64,000 nucleotides of DNA from Roseiarcus sp963770035 (GTDB lineage: Bacteria; Pseudomonadota; Alphaproteobacteria; Rhizobiales; Beijerinckiaceae), in contig CAVYON010000026.1 in the NCBI GenBank assembly GCA_963770035.1, forward strand, positions 1-64,000, written 5' to 3'. Below are positions 34,604 to 43,661 of the stretch, one piece after another. Within the stretch, counting starts at the first letter, position 1. The number at the start of each line of letters is the position of its first letter. The notes below the pieces were generated by a model. It did not search any database. It had not been told where the DNA came from and was given only the letters and a program-made list of their open reading frames with translations. A program made the position numbers and the translations under genes.

Positions 34604-36277
34604 CCTAAATCCGGCAGTTGGCCGATGTGACGTTCGCGCGGTCAGCGATATTTCGCGTTTAGGTTGCATCAGCTTGGCGCGAGGCGGGGCGGGGCCCTGA
34701 GGAGACGTCCGTCGAGGAACGCCTGGAAGGCGTGCGACAGGATCGCTCGCCAGGTTTGCAGGCGGGTCAACTGCTCCGCATTTTTGGCCAGGCCCCGCAG
34801 GAAGGCGGCGACGGCCGCAAGCGCCTTGGCGGCGGGCTCGGCTCTCGCGTGCGAACTCGTCACGCGGATCGTCGTTTGTCGTGCGTGCCGCGTCCGCGTG
34901 GCGATCGCCGTCAGGAACAGCGGGCGGCTGGTGATCGCCTCGCGGTGGAAGTCGGGCTCGGCGAGACGGACGAAGATGTTCCACCAGTTGTAAAACAACC
35001 CGAGCAGCCGGGCCGCGAGCCGGCAACGGGCAAGGTCATGCGTCGTGTAGCCGCCCCAACCCCATTGGTTCTTCATCTCGTCGAAAATATTCTCTCCATC
35101 GCCCCGGTCGCGATAGAGCTGACCGAACGCCTCCGTGTCTTCATCGAGCGAGGTGACCAGAACCGAGTATTCGTAGACCTCGGTCGCTTCGCCGATCTCG
35201 ACGAACGCAAGTTGCGGCGGGCCGCCGTCGTCGCTCGAGGAAAGCCCCACGGCGTCCTTCAGCCGCCGCCTGAGCACGATCACGCGCCGCTGACGGCTCC
35301 AGCCCACCAGCCGAACCTTCCCCCGGGCTCTTCGACCCGGGGGCCTGGCCGGCGTCGACCCATTCGCGCGATGAGGCGAGCTTCTCGATCATGCGCTTGA
35401 CGTTGGCGGTCAGCCGCAGCTTCAAAAGAAACGGAAGCGCCCGCGGCTCCGCCTCGCGCATGATCTCCTCGTTGCCGAAGCCGCGGTCGCCCCGCAGCAG
35501 CGCCGGCCACAGGTCGCGCGGCAGACGATCCAGCAGGCCCACAGGCTCGGCGCGCTGTGTCTGGACGCATGTTCGTCGCCGGGACTGACGTCGACATCGA
35601 GGACGAGACGCGTCGAAGCCATCGAATACGTGTGATAGCAGTGGCTTGGACGCCCCGGCTTCTTGGGATTTTAGCCCAGCACGGCCCCTTCCTGATGACC
35701 GTAGAGCGGCTTGATCGTCGTATCGACGTCGAGAATCCAGGGCTCGGCCAGCAGCGGCTCCACACAATATTGCAGGTGTCGGCGCAGCCAGACGGCTCCT
35801 TCCTGCTCGTCGATCGCCTTGAAGGCGCGCCGGACCGCGTCCTCGCTGACGATCTTCTTCATCCCCAGAAGCTCGGGCAGCACGGCGTCGCAGCGCAGCG
35901 CCGCGATATGCGCGTAGCGCTTGTGGTCGGCGAGCATCGACAGCATCGCCGTGCCCAGAACGTCGCGCTTGCCCGGCGCGTTCGGGCTCAAATAGCGAAG
36001 CGGACAGTCGGCCACGAAGGCGTCGAACAAGCCGGCCGTCTTGAGGAAATCGATGAAGAACGGCAGCTGGCCAAGCGGCGTCATCGCCGCCTCGTGGTCC
36101 CACTCGACCCGGACCGGACCAAAGAAGCTGTCGAGATCGACGCCCGGCGGCGTCTTCGCGACAACCAGAGATTGTTCACCCGACGGGTGAGCCGAAAGAG
36201 GTGACGAATCGCCCTTCATGCCCCTGACATTGCGCGCCTTCCGCCCCCGCGCAAAACCGCAAACTGCCGTTTCTAGG
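34604..36277 (-). mobile_element. IS1380-family insertion sequence, ends and target duplication visible
   Basis: Left tip CCTAAATCCGGCAGTTG (34604-34620) and right tip CAAACTGCCGTTTCTAGG (36260-36277) are inverted repeats with a few mismatches. CTCAA occurs immediately outside both tips (34599-34603 and 36278-36282), a plausible 5-bp target duplication. The length of about 1.67 kb fits the family. The single transposase gene is inactive. Confidence 0.8.
34669..36219 (-). pseudogene. IS1380-family transposase with a nonsense codon and at least two frameshifts
   Basis: Start MKGDSSPLSAHPSGEQSLVV at 36219. Typical segments follow in shifting frames: EPWILDVDTTIKPLYGHQEG (first catalytic Asp), a TAA at 35671-35673 where the family has Tyr in GYNPKKPGRPSHCYHTY, then LVLDVDVSPGDEHAS, a shift at about 35535-35545, LLRGDRGFGNEEIMREAEPR (second Asp), another shift at about 35310-35340, and RRVIVLRRRLKDAVGLSSSD with RDRGDGENIFDEMKNQWGWG (catalytic Glu). 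The number of lesions is high even for this window, so it is a true relic. Confidence 0.85.
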
Positions 36278-36299
36278 CTCAATTCTCAGGATCACCTCA

Positions 36300-36600
36300 T
36301 GGTGCGATCCTTAATTGTAGCGTGGCAATCGGCGCAACTGGCTGATCGAGCGCTGACGTTCCGATCGTTGAGACCTGGGATCTGCCCAAAGAGCCACTAA
36401 GCGACATCGTCGGCTTCTCCAACGAGGATGCAGGCGAGGCGATGGTCCGTTACCTCTCTATGACCGTGGCCGCAGGCGGATCGGCTTCGTCGGAGGCAAG
36501 ACAAGTTTTGATACGCAGGGGACCCAGCAGCGCGCCGGATTCAAGGGCTGCCCGCACCCGTCGTCTGCCGAACGATCGCGTCATACTGACCGGCGAGCCG
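36300..36600 (+). pseudogene. Remnant of a LacI-family regulator (GntR-type gluconate repressor)
   Basis: Plus-strand translation around 36358 gives VPIVETWDLPKEPLSDIVGF and SNEDAGEAMVRYL, then after a one-base shift YDRGRRRIGFVGGKTSFDTQ and GTQQRAGFKG. These match the effector-binding domain of LacI-family proteins, particularly the WDLP and GFSN features of gluconate repressors. The DNA-binding N-terminus is absent; the IS1380 element lies just upstream. The following gluconokinase remnant supports the assignment. Confidence 0.6.
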
Positions 36601-36604
36601 CCAG

Positions 36605-36976
36605 TATCTCTGCTCGGCGCTGAAGCGCGCCTACCGGGACGGGATCCAGGGGGCGGTCGGCCCAGCGCTTCGCTTCCTCCACCTGTCTCCGATCCGGGAC
36701 ACGATTCGGCGCCGCATTGGCAAGCGGCAACGCCATTACATGCCGGCCTCATTCGTCGACAGTCAGTTCGCAGCGCTCGAAGCGGCTCGGAATGAGCCCG
36801 ATGAGATCGACATTTCCGCGGACTCGGATCTTGCCATCCGTTATGAGTTCGGCGATCGCCGGCAGGCTCATCGCGACTGGAGCGCGGGTTTTCGCTTCGA
36901 CGGCGGCGACAAGAACGTGTTCGATCCGGACAACGGTTACCGCGACGAATACAAGAGGATCCGGGGCGTGAAGTAG
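36605..36976 (+). pseudogene. 3' remnant of a gluconokinase gene
   Basis: The frame through ATG 36740 reads CSALKRAYRDGIQGAVGPAL, RFLHLSPIRDTIRRRIGKRQ and RHYMPASFVDSQFAALEAAR. The CSALKRAYRD and MPASxxDSQxxxLE motifs are specific to GntK-type gluconokinases (gluconate + ATP to 6-phosphogluconate). The P-loop N-terminal half is missing and the tail after EIDISADSDLAI is unlike the family. Together with the upstream LacI-type relic this is a degraded gntR-gntK locus. Confidence 0.6.
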
Positions 36977-36984
36977 CGCCACGC

Positions 36985-37008
36985 GCCGCCGGCTGCTCAG
37001 CCGGCGGC
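36985..37008. terminator. Strong GC hairpin after the gluconokinase remnant
   Basis: GCCGCCGGCTG, a 2-base loop, CAGCCGGCGGC: an 11-bp perfect stem. It is followed by CTTCCGCATT with no U-run. It sits between the plus-strand remnant and the convergent membrane-protein gene. Confidence 0.55.
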
Positions 37009-37090
37009 CTTCCGCATTAAAGACCCTCATGTTTAAGCGCCACGCTTTTTTGAAGGCGCGATCCGTCCCGGGCGGCGCGCCCGGCGCCGT

Positions 37091-37567
37091 TCATGAAAAC
37101 AGGCCTCCACGCGATCCGGCGACCGCGCCGATGATGGTGAGGGCGGCGGCCGCGAGCAGGACGAGGTGGACGCGAAAGAGGCGGCGCATGAGGCCCTCCG
37201 GATCGCGCGCCGCCTCCGCCCCGAGACGACGGTGGGCGAAAGGCTCGATGACGAAAACGGCGATCATGAACAGCGCCCAGACGGCGACCATTGCGTCCAT
37301 CCACCAGAACACGGGGTCGGAAAAGCGCGGCCACAACTCGAGCCGCCACGTCATCCAGAGGCCGGTCGCGCCAGCGAGCGGAATCGTCCAGCGCACCTGG
37401 GCCGAGAAGCGGTTCTCGATCGATTCGAACAGCGCCCAGCCCTTTCGCGGATCGGACGCGGCGCGGGCGAGCGGCAGCGCGACCAGGGTCACGAACGAGA
37501 CCCCGCCAATCCAGTGGGCGACGCACAGGACATGAAGCGCTCGCGCAAGCTCGACGTCGTCAATCAC
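37091..37567 (-). CDS. Four-helix membrane protein (CopD-like)
   Basis: 158 residues with four hydrophobic segments (about 8-30, 58-75, 85-108, 133-152). His residues near the cytoplasmic or periplasmic ends of the helices (LARALHVLCVAHWIGGVSFV) and RFSAQVRWTIPLAGATGLWM resemble the CopD/HemJ-like integral-membrane superfamily, in which histidines bind heme or copper. The specific role is unknown. ATG 37567. Divergent from the interrupted S13 peptidase gene. Confidence 0.6.
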   Translation of the reverse strand: MIDDVELARALHVLCVAHWIGGVSFVTLVALPLARAASDPRKGWALFESIENRFSAQVRWTIPLAGATGLWMTWRLELWPRFSDPVFWWMDAMVAVWALFMIAVFVIEPFAHRRLGAEAARDPEGLMRRLFRVHLVLLAAAALTIIGAVAGSRGGLFS

Positions 37568-38075
37568 GTTGACTCCCTCCCCGTCTTGCGCCGCCGGGCT
37601 GCAGGATCAGGGGTCGAGCATAACGCATCTTTGACCCAGGCTAACGCCTTGATTTGCGTCAGGCGCGGCCGATGGTTCTCGCAGTCGCGCCGAATGCAGC
37701 CGCCTCTTGAAGCTCCTGCTCGAAAGGCGAACGTGCGAAAGAGTGGAGAGCCTGCGATCCGACCGCGTCAGGCTTGAGTTTGCCTGGCGCAAGTCCGCAA
37801 GGTACAGACGCTGCGCAAACGCTGGAATTGCCATGGGGTTTCGCCTGCTCGCCCTCGCTCTGCTGCTGCTGGCCATGCCGGCCCAGGCCGGCGTCAGGGA
37901 GAAGGTCGCGGCGCTCGCACCGTCGGGGTTGGTGCTTGTGGTGGACGCCAACGGCGCAGAGCTGGTGGCCCAGAATGCCGATCAGACCTTCGTCCCGGCC
38001 TCCGTCACCAAGATCGTGACGGCTTGGCTGGCAATGGACATCTTAGGCGGCGACTACCGTTTTGAAACCCGCTTC

Positions 38076-39623
38076 GTAACTGCCCAGCTTTGTTGAGCGG
38101 GCTATGCGAGTCGGAGGCGGCCGGCCAGAACGTGGGGGCTGGTCATCAAGGTCTCGATGAGGTTCCAGCCTTGTTTTCGGGCGGTTGATATGACGGAGCG
38201 AAGGGTGGCGAAATCGGCGGCCCCGTCGGGGGTTCGGAACCCGCCGGAGATTTTCTGCTTCACCTTCATCATTCGGCCGTCCCGTTCGCCCTGGTTGTTG
38301 GTGAAGGGGACGGCGGGGTCGTGAAGGAAGCGCAAAGTGTCTTGCTTGCGGGTTTGCAAGCGCAAGAGGAGATTGTGGCCGGTTCGGCGGGGTTTTCGTC
38401 CGCGCCGCTCGCCGCCGCTCTTCTTTGGCGCTCGGGCGACCGGGTTTTGCGCCTCGTGAAAGGCCAATCCTTGAGCGACGACGGCGTCGTATCGGCGTTC
38501 GATGAGCGCGATCAATCGGGGTTGGAGAGGAGGGCCGCGTTCGCGCGCCAGGTGGGCGGCGTGACAGGCGCGACGCAGCAAGCGCTGCATCTGGCGCGCC
38601 CAATCCTCTTTCTCGATTTCGACCAGCGCCTTCAGTTCGCGCAGGTGGTGGGCGTTGCAAAGCGCATGCAACACGCCCTGCATCGTATAGTAGGGCTTCC
38701 AGTGATCGTGGACGACGACGCCGACGACGTTGGCCAACATCTCGCCACGCTTGGCGCAAGTGCGATAGAACGTCAGCAAGGTGGTGCAGGCGACATGCAG
38801 CCATTGCGTCTTGCCGCCGATGCGGAAGCCGGTTTCGTCCATATGTTTGACCGGCGCTTTGGCGACGAGGTCGCGCAGCGCTTCGGCGAAGCTGCGCAGA
38901 CGCCCCGCGCAATTGCGGCTCATGGCGGCGATCGTGCCGGCGGCGAGCTTCACGCCGAACAGATCGGCCATCAGTTCGACGAGCCGATCCTCGGGCAAAA
39001 GTTGATAGTGCAGGAGATAGACCACGAAGGCGGCGATCCTGACGCCATATTGCGCCGGCGCCCTGACGTCCCCGGGAAACGCCGCCCGCGTCGTCGTCCC
39101 GCAAGCCTCGCATCGGCACGAAAACGCCCGGTGCTCGGTGACCACGAGAGGTCGCGGTTCGGGCAGATCGAACACCTGACGCGCGGCGTATTCCCCGGAC
39201 GCGCCGGGCGTCAGCGGCTCTGCGCATCCCGAGCAGACCGGTGGGTGATGCTCGATCACATGGTCGGGCTTGGCGACTTGGCGGAGAGTCTCGCCGTCGT
39301 GACCGGGTTGAGCGCCCGACGTCTTGCCCGAACGCTCGCGCAGGCTGCTGACCCGCGCCGGCTTCTTCAAACCATCGCTCGACGGCGGCTTGGAACTGTT
39401 CGAGCTGTCCAACCCGAGCCGACGCTCCAACTCGGCGATCCGCGCCTTCAATGCCACGATCTCCGAAGCTTGCGCCTGTATCAGCGCAATCAGCTCATCC
39501 CGAGTCGGCTCAATGGATGATTCGTCGGACACCGGATTCTTAGAATCGGAACCCGAGTCCCCTGTCGAGAAAAATCCGTCCTGACCAAAAATCGGTTCAA
39601 CGACGACAAACCTGGGCAGTTAC
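38076..39623 (-). mobile_element. IS66-family (ISBst12-like) insertion with an 8-bp target duplication
   Basis: The ends GTAACTGCCCAG (38076) and CTGGGCAGTTAC (to 39623) are perfect 12-bp inverted repeats. CCCGCTTC flanks both sides (38068-38075 and 39624-39631), the 8-bp duplication expected for IS66. It carries only the transposase gene and no tnpA/tnpB accessory genes, as in the ISBst12 subgroup. Length 1548 bp. Confidence 0.95.
38102..39532 (-). CDS. IS66-family transposase (ISBst12 subgroup)
   Basis: 476 residues, complete. N-terminal leucine-zipper-like segment (IVALKARIAELERRLGLDSS, about 25-45), SSKPPSSDGLKKP, a zinc-ribbon region (HHPPVCSGCAEPL ... CRCEACGTTTRA), then the catalytic core with APVKHMDETGFRIGGKTQWL (first Asp), VVVHDHWKPYYTMQGVLHAL (second Asp), CNAHHLRELKALVEIEKEDW, and FTNNQGERDGRMMKVKQKIS (Glu). 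Both inverted repeats are intact, so the element is probably still mobile. Transcribed opposite to the host gene. Confidence 0.95.
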   Translation of the reverse strand: MSDESSIEPTRDELIALIQAQASEIVALKARIAELERRLGLDSSNSSKPPSSDGLKKPARVSSLRERSGKTSGAQPGHDGETLRQVAKPDHVIEHHPPVCSGCAEPLTPGASGEYAARQVFDLPEPRPLVVTEHRAFSCRCEACGTTTRAAFPGDVRAPAQYGVRIAAFVVYLLHYQLLPEDRLVELMADLFGVKLAAGTIAAMSRNCAGRLRSFAEALRDLVAKAPVKHMDETGFRIGGKTQWLHVACTTLLTFYRTCAKRGEMLANVVGVVVHDHWKPYYTMQGVLHALCNAHHLRELKALVEIEKEDWARQMQRLLRRACHAAHLARERGPPLQPRLIALIERRYDAVVAQGLAFHEAQNPVARAPKKSGGERRGRKPRRTGHNLLLRLQTRKQDTLRFLHDPAVPFTNNQGERDGRMMKVKQKISGGFRTPDGAADFATLRSVISTARKQGWNLIETLMTSPHVLAGRLRLA

Positions 39624-40625
39624 CCCGCTTCTACCTTGACGACAAGCGGGTGCTCTACGTGCGCGGAGGCGGCGATCCGTTCCTGATCTCGGAGGAGTTG
39701 GCGGAACTCGCAACCGAGCTTGTCGCCGCCGTCGGCAGGGCGCCCATCACCGGCATGGTGGTCGACGCGAGCTATTATCCGTCTAGCCTCAGAATCCCGG
39801 GCGTTGAGGATGACAGTGAGGCCTATGATGCGCTGAACTCCGCGCTGGCGGTGAATTTCAACACGGTTTCCGCTGTGCGCAGCGGCGATAAGGTGCGGTC
39901 GGGCGAGACGCAGACCCCGATCACCCCGATCGCGATCACGCAGTTCCGGGCCCGGGTTGTGAGCGGAAGCGGTCGCATCAGCCTGAGCCAGGACCCTGCG
40001 GTGAGCCTTCAGTACGCCGGCGAGCTGATCGCCGCTTTCATCGAGCGGGCCGGCGGCAGCGTGAAGGGCGCGATCTCGACCGGAACCGTCCCGGCGGGAC
40101 TCGAGCCGGTCTATGTTCATCGGCAGTCGCGCCCGCTTTCAGCGGTACTGGTCGAGCTATTGCGCGCCTCGAACAACTACATAGCCAACCAAGTCTTCCT
40201 CGAGATCGGCGCGCATCGGCTGGGCGGTCCCGTCAGCCTCGAGAAATCGCTCGAGGTCGCCAACGCGCTGCTCGCTGAGCACGGGCTCGCTCAAGTCATC
40301 CATCTCGAGGAGGGCTCCGGCATCAGCCGCAACAACCGCTTCACCGCCCACGGTCTCGCCAAAGTGCTCGAGCTCTTTGCGCCCCATGCCGACCTGCTGC
40401 GCGGCCACGACGGCGGCTTGAACAAGACCGGCACCATGGAGGGTGTTCGCACGCTCGCCGGCTATGCCGACACAACGAGTCATGGCCGGGTCCGTTTTGT
40501 CATCTCGCTCGCGAGCAATGACGGCGAGATGCGGTTCCGGTTGCTGCGGGCGATCGAGTCCGGGCTCTAAGGTCGCAGGCCAAGTCTGCGGGCGCAGCGC
40601 CTTGCCCTCCGGCCTCGGGCCGCGC

Positions 40626-41822
40626 CTATGGACAAGCCTCGTCAAACAGCGCCCGGACGCCTTTCACGCCCGCAACGTCGAAAGTGAGTGTTCCAAGCGC
40701 GCCCGCCGCCGCCGAACTTGGCGTCACCGTGATCCGCCCGTCCCTGGCCAGCGCGCAGAACTGGGTGCGCGGGATGAGGCCCCGGACCGGCCCGGGGCGA
40801 GCGGCCGCCAAGGTGAGCGGCGCTCCTCCGGCCACTGCGGCCGTCCAGTGGGTTGCGGCGGCCTCCGTCCCATGGCCAGATGCGTTCAGCGCAAGCTCCA
40901 GCGCGCCGCCGCCGCGGCGATAGGTGAACGTTAGGCCCGTACCGGATGCGTCCCGACCCCCGATTTTCGCTGTCATGACGTCTGCCGTTGCCGGCTGACC
41001 AAACGGGCTTTCGTTGAGGCCATTCGCCGCGGCCGCGAGGATCGGCTCGGCCGGGTCGAGGGCCCCAGTTGCAAGGCCGGACGCCTTGATCTCGTCAACG
41101 CTGAGCCAGCGTATGCTCGCAGCCGACGTCTTGCGGAGAAGCGACATCACCGGATCGGTGACGCCCATAGTCGTCAGGTAGGTCTCGACGGTCTTGTCGA
41201 CCCAGTCCTGCTCGTACAGCTTGACGGTCCTGGTGAGGCCCTCGACGCCCTCCGTCTCCTTCATCACGGTGGTGATCTGATGCACGCCGACGAGCGGGGC
41301 CGGGCCAATGAGCCGCGTAACGCCGCCCGCCAGGACCAGGGGACAGGCGGAGGCGCAAGCGGCGCCGCCAACGATCGCCTGACCGCGCGCGCCGTCACAG
41401 GCGCGGGCCCGCGGAGGGCAGTTGGAGATCAGTGTGCGGGCGACCGCGACGGCGAGGCCCTTGGCGCGGATCAAGGCGCCCATTTCGAGGGCGTCACGAA
41501 GCGAGCCGCCATGCGAAGAGATGAGCACGGGCAGTCGCCGCCCGCCGAGAGCCGCGACGACTTTCGCGAAGGTGGCGGCCGTGCCCGGCGTAATCGTCCC
41601 TTCGGCCGAAAGCCACTCGGGGCAGTCGGCCTCGCACGCTGTGTCCGAGTCCATGACCCTGACGACCCGCATCGGCGGGTCGGGATGGGCCCTCGGCGCC
41701 GGACCCAACCCCCGGGCCCGGGACTCGCCGGCTAGCGCGTCGACGAGCGCGAGGCCGGCAGCGAACACGAGTGCGAGCCCGGCGAGCGCGATAGGCCTGG
41801 CGAAGGGGGGCAGACGGTTCAT
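40626..41822 (-). CDS. Exported ClpP/SppA-fold-like protein
   Basis: 398 residues. The N-terminus has a signal-anchor (ARPIALAGLALVFAAGLALV). The segment GGRRLPVLISSHGGSLRDAL followed by IVGGAACASACPLVLAGGVT resembles the GG(S) oxyanion loop and the serine-containing helix of ClpP/SppA-type peptidases, and LVGVHQITTVMKETEG would be near the catalytic His. The C-terminal 130 residues form an extra domain. Predicted periplasmic; the protease role is inference. ATG 41822 has GGGGA upstream and follows the EcsC gene closely. Confidence 0.65.
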   Translation of the reverse strand: MNRLPPFARPIALAGLALVFAAGLALVDALAGESRARGLGPAPRAHPDPPMRVVRVMDSDTACEADCPEWLSAEGTITPGTAATFAKVVAALGGRRLPVLISSHGGSLRDALEMGALIRAKGLAVAVARTLISNCPPRARACDGARGQAIVGGAACASACPLVLAGGVTRLIGPAPLVGVHQITTVMKETEGVEGLTRTVKLYEQDWVDKTVETYLTTMGVTDPVMSLLRKTSAASIRWLSVDEIKASGLATGALDPAEPILAAAANGLNESPFGQPATADVMTAKIGGRDASGTGLTFTYRRGGGALELALNASGHGTEAAATHWTAAVAGGAPLTLAAARPGPVRGLIPRTQFCALARDGRITVTPSSAAAGALGTLTFDVAGVKGVRALFDEACP

Positions 41823-42673
41823 CCCCGATGTCTTTCGGCCCGCCCGCTCACGCGGCCGCTGCGACCTCGCTGCGCAGACGCTGGTACTCGAAAGCGACGA
41901 GCGCCGTAGCCGTGGCGCCGTTCGAGCCGGCGCACGATGAAATGGCCGCGCGCAAGCGTCTGGAAGTGGGCGGCGAATGCGGCGTTGACGGCGGCGCCGC
42001 CGATCGCGCCGAGCATGGGCGCGGCCTGGGCCGCCGCCTTCTCGCTCACGATCACGCCGAATCTCGCGGCGATCTGGGTCATCAGTCGCACGAGCGCCGG
42101 CGCCGACTGGGCGCCGAGCCCCTGGCTGGCGACGAAGCGGGCGCTCTCGCTGACCGACTTGGCCAGGGCGGCGCGGACGGCGAAATAGCCGCTCTCGAAC
42201 GCGGCCTCTTTCTCCTCGCCGCCGAGGGCAAACACCTCGACGCACGCAAGCGCGCCGGTGGGGACGCTGAGATCTTCGCCCTCCTCGCGGGCGATCTCGG
42301 CGATCGAGCGCATGAGGATGGCGGTCGACAGCGGCAGCTCGACCGGCAGCGCCGCGAGCCCGAACGCCCCGCCGAAGGCCCCCGTAGCCGCAGCGGCAAG
42401 GGTGTGGGCGCGGCCGGCGGGTTTGGCGGCGCGTTCCCGGTCGATGGTCCTGAGCGCAAGAAGCAGCGCGCCGCGCAAGGCGGCCTCGGTGGCGCGTGCG
42501 ACAAATCTCCTGGCCGAGGCGGGGGCGCTGCGACTCAGCGCGCCGATCGGGCGGCCGATGGCTCCCGTCAGGCGCCGCGCGAGGCTCGTTCCTTCGAGGC
42601 AAGCGATCGCGCGTTTCAGATCCTCGGCTTCCTCGCGCGTGAGCCGCGCCGGCATGACCTCGATTGTGGACAT
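41819..42673 (-). CDS. EcsC-family protein, C-terminus frameshifted
   Basis: Start ATG 42673 (MSTIEVMPARLTREEAEDLK). Features: TGAIGRPIGALSRSAPASAR, hydrophobic GAFGGAFGLAALPVELPLST, ILMRSIAEIAREEGEDLSVP and ECFALG-type CVEVFALGGEEKEAAFESGY, typical of EcsC-like proteins (unknown biochemical role, membrane-associated). Near 41905-41922 the frame slips by one base; in the next frame it reads ATALVAFEYQRLRSEVAAAA and stops at 41848-41850, giving about 274 residues and a 25-bp gap to the ClpP-like gene. Uncorrected, it overlaps that gene with arginine-rich nonsense. Confidence 0.78.
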   Translation of the reverse strand: MSTIEVMPARLTREEAEDLKRAIACLEGTSLARRLTGAIGRPIGALSRSAPASARRFVARATEAALRGALLLALRTIDRERAAKPAGRAHTLAAAATGAFGGAFGLAALPVELPLSTAILMRSIAEIAREEGEDLSVPTGALACVEVFALGGEEKEAAFESGYFAVRAALAKSVSESARFVASQGLGAQSAPALVRLMTQIAARFGVIVSEKAAAQAAPMLGAIGGAAVNAAFAAHFQTLARGHFIVRRLERRHGYGARRFRVPASAQRGRSGRVSGRAERHRG

Positions 42674-42760
42674 CTCGCCCTCGCTCGCGCGGACGTTTTC
42701 CCGTCCGCGAATGCGCAATATAGGGCGCCCCCGACAAAGGCCAAGGCCCGGCGTCAGGGA

Positions 42761-43585
42761 TCAGACGAGCGTGATGATCGCCAGGAACAGGGCGCCCGCC
42801 GCCCAACAGTAGTAGGCGAAGGGGCTCAGCGCTTCGAACTCGTTCTTGTGGAAATAGCGCATCAGGAAGAGCACGCTGACATAGGCGACCACGCCTGCAA
42901 CGACCCCGGAGAGGACCGCCATCGGCCCCAGCGTCGCGCCTTCTTTCAAAAGCTTCGGCGCCTCAAAGACGTTGGCGGCGAAAATGATCGGGGTGCCCAT
43001 AAGGAACGAGAAGCGGGCGGCGTCCTCGTGCTTCAAGCCGGCAAGCACGCCGGCGACTATTGTCGAGCCGGACCGCGAGATGCCCGGAATGAGAGCCAGG
43101 CACTGGGCGAAGCCGACCGCCAACGCGCCCTTCCAGTTGAGTTGGTCGAGCCGGCCGATCGTCTCGCCAGAGATGAGGTCGCCAAAGTACAGCAAGAAGC
43201 CGTTGACAATCAGAAAGACCGAGGCGATCGCCGGCGATCCGAAAGCCTCGGCGAGGATCTTGTGCAGGCCAGCTCCGATGATGACGGCGGGAATCGTCGC
43301 CAGCACGATCAGCCCGAGCAGCCTCCGGTCCGCGGCCGATCGGTCGCCGCTGAGTCCGAGCAGGGAGAAACCGAAGTTGAACCAGTCGCGCCAGAAATAG
43401 GCGAACAGAGCGATCGCCGTGCCGAGATGCATCACCGTCAGGTAGGCCAACCAATCGGGGGCCTTGAGATCGACGTTCCAGTTGAGCAGCCTCGGCAGGA
43501 TGACCGCGTGGCCGAGACTGCTGATAGGGAAGAGTTCCGTCACGCCCTGCAGCACGGCCATGACGATTGCTTGAACGGCGGTCAC
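42761..43585 (-). CDS. uppP: Undecaprenyl-diphosphatase
   Basis: 274 residues, integral membrane. Dephosphorylates undecaprenyl pyrophosphate so that the lipid carrier can be reused in cell-wall synthesis; overproduction gives bacitracin resistance. Motifs: MAVLQGVTELFPISSLGHAV (the E/QxxxE region) and ALIPGISRSGSTIVAGVLAG (PGxSRSxxT). At least seven hydrophobic helices. The start is GTG 43585. Intact. Confidence 0.95.
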   Translation of the reverse strand: MTAVQAIVMAVLQGVTELFPISSLGHAVILPRLLNWNVDLKAPDWLAYLTVMHLGTAIALFAYFWRDWFNFGFSLLGLSGDRSAADRRLLGLIVLATIPAVIIGAGLHKILAEAFGSPAIASVFLIVNGFLLYFGDLISGETIGRLDQLNWKGALAVGFAQCLALIPGISRSGSTIVAGVLAGLKHEDAARFSFLMGTPIIFAANVFEAPKLLKEGATLGPMAVLSGVVAGVVAYVSVLFLMRYFHKNEFEALSPFAYYCWAAGALFLAIITLV

Positions 43586-43661
43586 TGTAACCTCGCCTGT
43601 TGCTTCAAAAAAACCGCCAGTCAGGCGCGCGCAGCGACCGCAGTCCTCATGGAACGCGTCC

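Larger units (their letters stand above)
37833..40570 (+). pseudogene. dacB: Peptidase S13 D-Ala-D-Ala carboxypeptidase/endopeptidase (PBP4/DacB type), interrupted by an IS66-family element
   Basis: Periplasmic low-molecular-mass penicillin-binding protein that trims peptidoglycan peptides. ATG 37833 starts a signal peptide (MGFRLLALALLLLAMPAQAG). The nucleophile motif SVTK is at residues 57-60. The gene is cut after DYRFETRF by the insertion at 38068-39631 and resumes YLDDKRVLYVRGGGDPFLIS, with LRASNNYIANQ (SxN motif) and LNKTGTMEGVRTLAGYADT (KTG motif) to TAA at 40570. Removing the IS plus one 8-bp duplication leaves exactly 394 codons in one frame, so the host gene was intact before a recent insertion. 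Confidence 0.92.

Noticed and set aside
36260..36277. Right tip of IS1380 as a LacI operator
   Set aside because: It is the inverted-repeat partner of 34604-34620 and is flanked by the CTCAA duplication.
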